A stretch of DNA of 64,000 nt, from positions 570,223 to 634,222 of the forward strand of contig NW_004955502.1 of assembly GCF_000276665.1 (NCBI RefSeq). The letters run 5' to 3'. The notes beneath the pieces are model-generated. The model made no database searches, was not told the DNA's origin, and saw only the letters and a list, made by a program, of their open reading frames with translations. The first letter of the stretch is position 1. Each line of letters begins with the position of its first letter. Of the stretch, positions 55,136-64,000 are shown in pieces. The stretch is from Chinchilla lanigera (taxonomy: Eukaryota > Chordata > Mammalia > Rodentia > Chinchillidae). The position numbers and the translations under genes were made by a program.

Positions 55136-57421
55136 TTGAAGTTATACAAATAAACTGTAAGTAAAATTCAAATCTGTCTGAGATCATCAAAACCACTCCA
55201 AGTATTACTTGGATGAATCTTAAGAGTAAGAACTTTGAGGTACTGAGAAACTTGCTTCTTTTCCTTACCATGATGTCATTATGGGATGTGAGTAAAAAAG
55301 GCAAGCTGATGAATTGAGAAGTATAATAGTTTCAAAATAGTTTAGAAAGATACTCTATGGATTCCAGTAAATACATATCAGCATATTGATAGCTTAGATG
55401 TTGATCAATTTGTGCAAAGATGACATCAGAAGGATACATTATTTTTTTCCAATAGTGTTGGCAGTGTTTAGTCATTCAGATATTTCCCTTGATTCACTTT
55501 TTTAATTCAAGACTTTTCCAGATAATGAAAATTGTGATTGAGGATTAGCTACTGTAACTGTTGTTGATAACTGTTCTTTATAGAAATGTAAAGAATTACT
55601 GGGATATAGAAACATGACACAATGAATAATATAACATTGTTATGTCCAGTGGGGGTTGCTGAGTGACTCCCTGCCTCTGTTCCAGTCCTTGCTTCCACTT
55701 CAGCAGAGAGTGGAGACTTGGGGCTCTTAGCGAGAAATGGGGGAGTCAAGGCTGATATCTTGGAAACCAAAGTGTATTTAAAGTGTGACAAATGCAGACT
55801 GAGTGGTGGGAAACCATCTTAGCAGCAGAGCAATGCTACAGGCTAAGGGGCAACCTGCTTGGGGTATGCTTCATGCTAATTGTAGTGAGCTTGTTTGTAA
55901 AATAACTGTTTCACTGGTGGGAGGTCTGCGCCAATCAGGGTCTTAGTCTTTGTTTCTGAGAAGGGGACCAGGTTAGCATAAGTAAATGTGAGTGACACTT
56001 TTATAAGGACACAGTAGGTGCATTTTCTCAAGTACCTGGTACATGATAAGCCTGGGACAGTCTTACAGTCAGCAGCCACAGATGAGTGAGCATGTGATGA
56101 TTTCACAGTATTGTGGGCAGGTTTTGTCTTGTGTTTTTCTATGTCCCTCTGATGTTACAACATCAAGTATAGTATTGGCGAGTTGACAGAGAAATTAAGC
56201 AGAGACTAGAACAAACACAGTCTCCACATTCTTCTGTGGAAACTTATCAAAGTAGGTCCACAAATTATAAAAACGAGATAAAAAAGATTTTTCCAAGGGT
56301 TGAAGTATGTTTGTTTATCCAAGCACTGGAGTTAACATTGACACTTTTTTTCTTTTTTGCCAGAGAAGGCAGCAAGCTGGGAAATGCTTCCAGCATTCAG
56401 GACTGTTGATTGTGGAACTAAACACAATCTTAGCATGAGAACCTTCTAATGACCAAGATATTTACATAGTTTTCCTGCTAATTGTCTTATTTTTAAATAT
56501 ACACGTATCATACTATTTTTAGAAACATTAAATTCTCTCCCCATCCAATTTTTAAAGTGAATTAACATTAAGAAGCTCAGGAGAATGTCAGTTTCAAACC
56601 CAAGGAGGACACCAAGAGAACATATCTGGAATTTGCCCCCTGTGGGGTTGGATAGCCCATGCTATATGCTATATGCTTTGCCAATTGATCATTGAAGATC
56701 AAATTTAAATGTACCAGCTTCATTATACGTATAATATCAAAACTGTCTGATTTGAATTGTTTCTGACAAGGTAATTTATAATATCTTTCAAGGTGGAATT
56801 TAAAGTAAAAGTCTGAGATACACAGAGTATAAGTAAGCAAAGCAAAAGCAGTGTAATAAAGAAAGTAGTCCCTTCTGATTTAATCTAACTTGATGGTAAT
56901 TTTATAAGGCAGGCGTATTGAATTTTCTAATGGAATGAAAGCATATGAGCAATCCTTCCTTCAGGTAGTGAGTTCTTGGTTCCCTCGGGTGATTCAGTAA
57001 CACTGATGTCTTCAGTGCTCTGAGGAATCTGTTTCTCCCTTGGGAGAACACAAAACATTCTGGGCCATTATTCAGTAGTGGAGAGTTATCACTAATAATC
57101 CAAAGAATAACGGACATTTCATTCAAAGTAATTTTGGGAACTTCTTCCATTCAACAGTATAGCTTTCCTCAAGGCAGTCTAGGACCAAAGCCACTTACTT
57201 TCTTTCTTTTTTTTTCTTCCAATTGCTTTCATTAGAAATAAAAATAAAATAAAATAGAATAAAAGTCATAATTCATAATTCAAATAACATCAGCAAACAA
57301 TGCTCTCTTTTCAAGTTTATCCTATATGATATTAAAAAATTTCATGAAGTTTCCTTTCTGCTTGAATAGTTAAGTCACTGGTTTATACATCCTTACATTA
57401 CACTTGTTTTATCTTTTCAGA
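55136..57421. other. Unique AT-rich block
   Basis: About 2.3 kb without recognised repeats. Frames at 55549, 55876, 56577 and 56902 (minus) have no recognisable domains. Confidence 0.4.
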
Positions 57422-57435
57422 AAATACTAATTTTT

Positions 57436-57581
57436 TTTGTCTTTTTAAGACAGGGTCTCACTATGCAGCACAGAATGGCCTTGAGCTCACTTTGTAGCCC
57501 AGACTGGTCTCGGACTTGTAACGATCCTCCTGCCTCAGCCTGCCGAGTGCCGGGATTATAGGAGTGCGTCACCATGCCTGG
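57436..57581 (-). mobile_element. B1-like SINE with TSD
   Basis: Contains tttttaagacagggtctcac, the internal unit gagctcactttgtagcccag, cctcctgcctcagcctgccg and gtgccgggattataggagtg. Flanks aaatactaattttt (57422-57435) and aaatactgattttt (57582-57595) match at 13 of 14 positions. Confidence 0.92.
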
Positions 57582-57591
57582 AAATACTGAT

Positions 57592-57711
57592 TTTTAATTA
57601 ATATAGTGGTATTTTAATTAATATAGTGGTACTTTAGGTAATACAATGGTAAAATTAATACAGTGGTATTTAACACTATTTTTAACTAATGTAGTAATAT
57701 AGTGGTATAGT
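57592..57711. repeat. Imperfect ~20-bp tandem repeat
   Basis: The unit aattaatatagtggtatttt recurs about five times with increasing divergence (aggtaatacaatggt, attaatacagtggt, gtaatatagtggt). Confidence 0.8.
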
Positions 57712-59393
57712 GCCTTCCTTTAAATGTCTTTGAAAAGACAAAAAATATAATTAAAATTTAAATGGTCTTGTATTTCATGTAGAAAATTGATGAAATGAGC
57801 AAACATCCTCACAAAAACCCAACACTTCAGTATAGTTTTTACATTTGCACATGTGCCTGAGAATTAATGGATGCAGACCCTAAGACTATCACCTTAATTG
57901 TCACCTCAGGGGTATTTTAGAAAAGGCATAGGAGTTTATAACCAGCTGCCCATGTTGTCGTTTTCTCCTCCTTCTCTTCCTCCTTTTGGAGGAACATCTT
58001 CAAAACCCTCTTTTCAAATTTCCTAATGAAGGAAAATCTTACTATTCTTATGTGATAAAGAAAAATAAGGTATACACTTTAAATGAATTTCTTAGTTAAT
58101 TGTTATAAGACAGTTTCAAGTTTTAAAAGAACCACCTTATAATGAAATGCAATTAACACAATCATACTGCACGGGATTTATGTTGTGTTTCCTGTAGGAA
58201 TTTAGCATCAACCAACCCCTTTGACTTATTACAATGAGTATCAATAATTTGCATTTTTGTGCCTTGGAAAAAATTCTCACTATCTGTATCTTACAGTGGC
58301 TTGGATTCTAGATGTGTGTGATGTTACTATGTAAATACATCTTTCTGTGACTTTTGGAAGTTTTCTTTTAATATGTGTATGCTTTTTTTTCTTTTTCTCT
58401 TTATCAGAGGTTTAGTCTTGGGCTGTAAAGCTGTCTTGTGTTTTACAGAGCCATAAAAATCCTTGCACACTGATCACAGAACCACAAAACCATCAGTGGA
58501 TTTATCAGATTGACTAATCTATAACCTTGTAGTTTATTGGGTAATAAAGCAACATCAGGATATGTTGTACTTGCACCTTTTTATTCTGGGAGAATGCTTG
58601 AGGACTGATGCTTGAGGAAGTAGACAATTTATAGATTCATAGGATATCTAGTAGGACTACATTAAGAATTATCCACTTATTTCTGAAGAAACAAATTCTA
58701 ATAGAGTTACAGTATCAGCAAAGCTGAGCTATGTAAACCTAATACAGATAACACAGCCGCCAGTATCATTATGATCACCCTGACTACTCATAGTAAACGA
58801 AGCAGAAGGTGCTTATTAGATAAATGCTATTTTGATTAAATTTCTATTTTCTCATTGAAAACATGTATAAAGCTGTCTCTGGGAGTGTTTTAATTTTTGT
58901 TTTTGACTGGAGTTGGAAATTTTCAAATACTAATACAGCAGCCCCTAAAATTCTCATCAGACATATCCAGCAGGAGTGCCTGAAATTGCAGCCTGGCGAG
59001 ATTTACCCTATTCAAAGATTTTACAAAGTCCACAATTTGCACATAATAGCTCATTTGCCTTCAGCAAAATCATGTAGGGTGCCCTGCTGATTATTGTACT
59101 GCAGATGAAATTTAACTATATAAACTGGATCCTGGAAAAGCTATAGTTTTTTCATTTCCTACATATTGGTTAAAATAAATTCCCCAAAGCAGAAGTTAGA
59201 GTTCTTATGTTATTTCATCCATAAAAACCTCCTCTGTTCATGTCTTCTGAGGTAGTAGAACAGAAAAGCACATTGAGGAATGTTACTGTTATCCTCCTGT
59301 AGCAGACAAAAGAGTAGAGAGTTTTTGCCTCATTCTTTGAAAACAAGTAAACAATCCTAAAACATTTTTTGATGATTTAATCTTAGGTAAGAG
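57712..59393. other. Unique AT-rich block with a possibly conserved core
   Basis: No repeat recognised. The part 58860-59100 is of balanced composition and free of simple repeats (cagcctggcgagatttaccc, cacaatttgcacataatagc). That makes it a candidate conserved non-coding element, not a gene. Confidence 0.35.
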
Positions 59394-59394
59394 T

Positions 59395-59423
<29 letters not shown>
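59394..59423. repeat. (TG)n microsatellite
   Basis: About 14 TG units. Confidence 0.93.
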
Positions 59424-59426
<3 letters not shown>

Positions 59427-59529
59427 ATCTTATGGAGAAAGAACAATCAGTAATCACAGAATAAAAACAACAGTAGAATAAAATTGTGTTCCTACTGTGC
59501 AACCTACAATAGGGACCATCACTTTTTGT

Positions 59530-59725
59530 TTTGTTTTTGAAATAGTAAGAATTAAATCCAGAGCATTTACACTGAATTACACCATCAGAGCACCCTTTTT
59601 TATTTTGAGACACGTTCTCACAAAGCCAGTAAGTTGGTCAACTGGGACTTGAACTTGAGATCTTTCTGCCTCACCTTCCCAGAGTGCCTGGATTTGAGGT
59701 GTGCCCTGCCAAGCCTTCTGGGACC
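59530..59725 (-). mobile_element. B1+ID composite SINE, diverged
   Basis: An ID-like reverse complement (agaattaaatccagagcatt) is followed by a B1-like reverse complement (ttttgagacacgttctcaca, gacttgaacttgagatcttt, gtgcctggatttgaggtgtg). Confidence 0.68.
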
Positions 59726-59847
59726 ATCATTCTTGAAGTATCTTTGATGTCTCAGATAGGCTTCTTCTTGATCTCATCATTTTCCCTCTCAGAGATATTG
59801 TTAGATATTGTTAGTCTGAAAATTGTGCTTGTTTTCTTTGTTATAGC

Positions 59848-59894
<47 letters not shown>

Positions 59895-59938
59895 ATCTAT
59901 CTAATCTATCATCTATCAATCTATCATCTATCCATCCA
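59848..59938. repeat. (TCTA)n microsatellite
   Basis: A pure TCTA run, then interrupted ATCTATC variants. Confidence 0.95.
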
Positions 59939-60134
59939 AATTTCTATGATTCTTAAAAAGTATCTCTTTATTGCAAGATAATGAGAATCCCTGTGTAGTT
60001 TACCAACTATTTTATGTCTTTATAAATTTATATTCCATTTAAAAAATGCCTTTTATTTTTTGTGTTTGGCATGAACAGAGGGGATTCTGTTACTTTTTAT
60101 GATTTAAATAACTAGTATTTTGACCACCATCCTT

Positions 60135-62490
60135 TTTAAAGCTTTATTTTTGTTATTACATATTTGCAATACAAAGTGATTATAGTTATCCTGGAGAACT
60201 GGTATATGTACATATATAACACAGCTTAATTCTTTTTATATCCCCTTCCTTTCTTCCTTCATCATTTGCAAAAGAAATATCTCACAATTTCCTGTAACCT
60301 GTGCACTTCATTTATACTTTGGTTTTCTCAAAAGAAACCATGTAACCCTTAAGCTTGTGTGTCTGATTTATTTCACCTAGCACTACTGTCTCAGGTATAT
60401 CCTTTTTCCTACAAATGACTCAAAATTATCTTTCTTTATAGCAGAGCAGTGCTCCATTGTGTATAAATACCACATTTTCTTTATTCATTCTTCTGTTGAT
60501 GGATATATAGGCTACATCTGAGATTTAGCTCTTGAGTTATGCTTCTATAAACATGGGTGTGCATATATCACTGTAGCATGATGTCTTTAACTCTTTCTGT
60601 TTTTTTTTCTTTTTGAGACAGGGTCACATGCTTGAGTTCAGGCTGGCCCTGAGCTCACTTTGTAGCCCAGGCTGGTATTGAACTCGCATTGATCCTCCTG
60701 ACTCAGCCTTCCAAGTGCTGGGATTACAGGCCTGTGACACCATGCCTGGATTTAACTCTTTCTGAAAGAGACCTAGGAACAGGGAAATATCTGGGTCAAG
60801 TGGGATGTCTACTTTTAGTTTTGTGAGGTCTCTCCATACATATTTCATGGTGTTTATATTAGTTTACATTTCCAACAATAATGTAGAAGTGCTCCTCTTT
60901 CCCTGCAGCAACATGTGCATTTGTTTTATGATTTCTTGGTGACTACTATTCTTTCTTGAGTAAGATGGAATCTCCGTGTTTGAGTTTCCATTTCTCTAAT
61001 GGCCAGAGATATTGAGTATTCTTCATATATTTATTAGCTACTTGTATTTCTTCTGAGAAGTGTCTATTTCTGTAGCTTATTTTTGAGTGGGTTTCTCATT
61101 TTGATGGGTCTAATATTTTTTAGTTCTTTATATATTTTAGATATTAGTCCTGTGTTTGATAAAGAGCTGGGAAAATTTTTCTTATTGTGTAGGGTTTCTT
61201 TTTATTCTGTTGTTTCTTTCTTTTGGTGTGCAGAAGCTTTTTAATTAGGTGTGATCCCATTCGTTGGTTCCTGATGTTATTACTTGTGCAGTTGAGATTC
61301 TGTACAGAAAGACCTTGCCTCGGTCTGTTTTTAAGAGTTTGTCTATTTTATCTTCCAGCAAGTAAAGTGTTCTGCTTCAACACTTAGTTCTTTGATCAAT
61401 ATTGGTTTTATTTTAGTACATGATAGGAGATATGGGTTTAGATTCAATCTACTACATGTGGATAGCCATTTTTCCTTCACATCATTTGCTAAAGATGCTG
61501 TCTTTCCTTTAGTGTACTTTTTGGTTCCTTTGTCAAAGATCAAATGGTTGAATGTATCTGGGGTTGTTTATGCAGCCTCAGTTCTGTTCTGTTGATTCTT
61601 ATGTCTGTTTTTGTGCAAGTGCCATGAAGTTTTTATCACTGTAACTTTGTAATATAGCCTCAAGTCCAGGGATGCCTCTGCTTTGCTTTTATTGCCTAGG
61701 ATTGCTTTTGCTACTCTGAATGTCTTCTGGATCAGTGTGAATTTTAGGATTATTTTTTCCAGCTCTGTGAAGAATGCTGCTGGAAGTTTGATTAGTGTTG
61801 TGTTAAATCTGTATAAACAGTTTTCAAAATATGTCCATTCTGTCTGTGTTGGTTCTGCCTATCCAGGGGCAGGATGCGTCTTTCTATTTCCTCATGTCTT
61901 CTTCATTTTTTTTCCTTTACAGTAGTGTAGTTTTTGTTGCATAGGTCTTTCCTTCACTAGGTCTGTTTCTCTGTATTTATTTATTATTTGTGTTATTGTG
62001 AATGATTTTTTTCCTAATTTCATTCTTAGTGAGTTTATTATTAGTATACAGGAATGCTATTGATTATCTTGTGTGTTAATCTTGTATCCTGTTACATTAC
62101 TGAATTTGGTTATAAATTCAAAAGTCTTTTGTTGGAGTTTTTTGAGTCTTCTATGTAGAGAAGCATGTCATCCTCAAATGAGGGTGATTTGATTTTTTTC
62201 TACAGATATCCCCCTTATTTCTTTTTCTTGCCTAATTGCTTTTGCTAATGTTTTGACCACTAGACTAAATATGAGTGCTGGTAGTGGACATCCTTGTTCC
62301 TAATTTTGAAGGGAAAGCTTTTAGTTTCCCCCTTTTAATATAATGTTGGCAGTGGGTTTATCATGAGTAGCTTTAATCAGATTGTGATAAGGTCTTTCCA
62401 TACCAGTTTTATTCTGTGCTTTTGTCATTGCAGGATGTTGAATTTTGTTAAAGGCTTTTCTGCATCTACAGAGATGATCATGTGCTATCT
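60135..62490 (-). mobile_element. 5'-truncated L1 (RT region, ORF2 C-terminus, 3' UTR)
   Basis: On the minus strand the 3' UTR (about 60135-60420) contains the phrase cttgtgtgtctgatttatttc. The ORF2 end follows, then RT-region phrases (gtagtggacatccttgttcc, ttttctgcatctacagagat) up to 62490. It is interrupted by a B1-like SINE at 60600-60750 and broken by many stops. Similarity stops abruptly where the Tigger-like sequence starts. Confidence 0.82.
60600..60750 (-). mobile_element. B1-like SINE inserted in L1, exact TSD
   Basis: Contains ttttgagacagggtcacatg, the internal unit gagctcactttgtagcccag, cctcctgactcagccttcca and gctgggattacaggcctgtg. The exact 14-bp repeat tttaactctttctg at 60586-60599 and 60751-60764 marks both ends. 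It postdates the L1. Confidence 0.95.
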
Positions 62491-62491
62491 G

Positions 62492-63240
62492 TTCCTGTTT
62501 CTGATGGACAATACTCTGCACACCCTGCAGCCTTGGTGGATGATATGGACACTGAGCATGACTTCACAAAGCTTAAGTTTCTCCCCTCAAACGTGACACC
62601 TCTTCTGCCACCTACAGACCAGCAAATGATCTGCAACTTCAAGAAGCTGCACACAAAGGTGCTCTTCACTAGGTGTTTTGATGTCACTGAAGCAATGTCC
62701 TTGACTCTGACAGAGTTCTGGAAGAAATATTTCAATGTCTTCCACTGCCTTGACAGAAGTATTGGGAAGGTATCACACACCAGGCCTTCAATTTAACCTG
62801 GAGGAAACTGTAGCTGGAATGTGTCATTGAATATAATTTCAAAGGGTCTGAGGCACAAGTAGTGGAGGAGACCGTGTCCTGGGCAAGAGCATGGGTCTGG
62901 ATGTCAGTGGTGCAGACACTGAGGGGCTTCTTGAGAACCATAAAGAGGAGCAGATAATGGAAGAACTTGGTGAACTCCAGAGTGAGCTGCAGAAGGCCCT
63001 CACTGAAGAACATCCTCTAAGGAAGAGGAAGACGAGGAGGAGGTCAGCAGTGATGTGATGAAATCCATTATGGCAAAATGGAATGAGTGCCAGGGTTTCT
63101 TTGAGAAGCACCATCCCAGCATAACTAATGAACAGAAGGTTGAACCTGATGAACAGTAATGTGGTCTCTTGTTTCAAGAGGGTTATATAGCACAGGAAGA
63201 AACAAGTGACATTGTACAGATTTTCCTTCAGAACTGGCCT
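62492..63240 (+). pseudogene. Tigger-family (pogo/Tc1-like) transposase C-terminal half, decayed
   Basis: DDE transposases of this family cut and paste Tigger elements, and domesticated relatives include TIGD and JRK proteins. On the plus strand, LFLMDNTLH carries the conserved Asp-Asn of the second catalytic position. A frameshift then leads to FLPSNVTPLLPPTDQQMICN, which matches the family block FLPPNTTPLLQPMDQ. After it come LTLTEFWKKYFNVFHCL, VVEETVS, KSIMAKWNECQGFFEKHHPS and, frameshifted again, SCFKRVI. At least four frame breaks or stops rule out function. The N-terminal CENP-B-like DNA-binding domain is absent, and the left edge abuts an L1. Confidence 0.85.
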
Positions 63241-64000
63241 GCGTGAACACCTCATGTAGCTGTTCCATGAACAGTTGCCTTCTGACCCACGCTTTTGCAT
63301 TGGCATCCACATGACAGGTGGCCTGGCTTTGTTCATACTCTGTTCCTGAATGCATGAGGGGCTCGGGAATAACACACCAGTAGTAGCTCAGTCTGCAGAG
63401 CAGCACTTGTGTTTGCACACAGCAAGGGGGAGTTGTGCTGGCAGTGCCTTTTCCACATGCCCAGCACGGGTTCTATTGGGCACCCGCGACTTACATTTCC
63501 TTGGGATGGAAACGTACACCATATTTGGCTCAGTACCCAGATTTCCAGGAATGGGCCACAATATTGTTAATGACCCCAAGGCAATTCACACACTGGCCTT
63601 TCAAGAAAATCAATAATAGCAATAGCTATGTCACCTTGGTTATATTGTCAATATCAATGATGGGATCAAATGCAAAGTGAATATGGAGAAACCCTCATGA
63701 GAAGTAATGTAGTGGCCTTAAACATAGAAAAGAGATCTATAATTATGTACGCTAAGAAAAACCAAACTAATGACCTACTATTGACTTACGTTATAAATCT
63801 ACTCGATGAAACAACATTAGTTCTACTGGTAATTGAACAGTATTGAACAACCACAGTGTAGTTAACAAGCCATCTAAGGATTTGCAAAGCTCAGTAGTTA
63901 AATTAGTAAAAGTAGAGGGGGTGGGACACTAGAGAATGAAAAAATCTAATTTTGAGAAAGTACTCAGAGGGATCTGAGGAAGAAACCTGAGACTGTAGGT
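63241..64000. other. Sequence downstream of the Tigger relic, unassigned
   Basis: May hold the element's 3' non-coding part up to about 63600, but I could not find a terminal inverted repeat. The remainder to the window end is AT-rich. Overlapping open frames at 63350-63680 on both strands are not supported as genes. Confidence 0.3.

Noticed and set aside
62478..63418. Several minus-strand frames of up to 178 codons
   Set aside because: They are antisense to the Tigger-family transposase, which has clear family motifs on the plus strand.
1..64000. Search for an intact gene system, toxin-antitoxin pair, phage or bacterial operon
   Set aside because: The window is mammalian intergenic DNA dominated by retroelements; no such system is visible.

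Overview
The window is intergenic DNA from a mammalian nuclear genome, most likely a non-murid rodent. The signs are tRNA-derived ID-like SINEs, B1-like (7SL-derived) SINEs, B1+ID fusions, many L1 fragments, ERVL/MaLR-type solo LTRs, MIR relics, and fossil mariner and Tigger DNA transposons. Base composition is AT-rich throughout. The B1-like copies share an extra internal segment (gagctcactttgtagc..., minus-strand copies) that makes me lean to a Castorimorpha-type rodent such as a beaver. That species call is an inference from memory. I found no intact protein-coding gene, rRNA, functional tRNA, CRISPR array or bacterial-style operon. Long open frames are either antisense shadows of L1, low-complexity tracts, or decayed transposon proteins.

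Layout. 0-10 kb: the edge of an ERVL-type LTR, two small L1 3' ends with target-site duplications (one carrying a nested ID SINE), two candidate retroviral LTRs (about 1.65-2.0 and 6.85-7.24 kb), several SINEs, an ancient L1-like tract and a truncated L1 at 8.7-9.6 kb. 10-24 kb: an ID SINE with a perfect 19-bp target-site duplication, an internally deleted L1 (12.4-13.5 kb), a series of minus-strand MaLR-type LTRs, and a plus-strand L1 (19.4-21.3 kb) split by such an LTR. 24-33 kb: MaLR LTR, MIR, an inverted pair of mariner transposase ends (27.0-27.5 kb), two L1 3' ends with target-site duplications (29.5-31.0 kb), and an ancient unassigned repeat (32.2-33.15 kb). 33.5-40.1 kb: a near full-length minus-strand L1 with decayed ORF2, ORF1 and probable 5' UTR. 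41-53 kb: MaLR/ERVL LTRs, L1 3' ends, SINEs, unassigned protein-like segments and an odd A-rich tract at 49.1-49.3 kb. 53-64 kb: an assembly gap (54526-55042) abutting a third mariner end, more B1-like SINEs, a 2.3-kb minus-strand L1 (60.1-62.5 kb) that stops abruptly against a decayed Tigger-family transposase (62.5-63.2 kb).

No pathway or gene system can be read from this window. Its content is a record of retrotransposition: the nested insertions and target-site duplications give a relative order of events. The most useful leads are the mariner inverted pair, the L1/Tigger junction, the anomalous A-rich tract, and a few short open segments that could be exons or pseudogenes and need a homology search.
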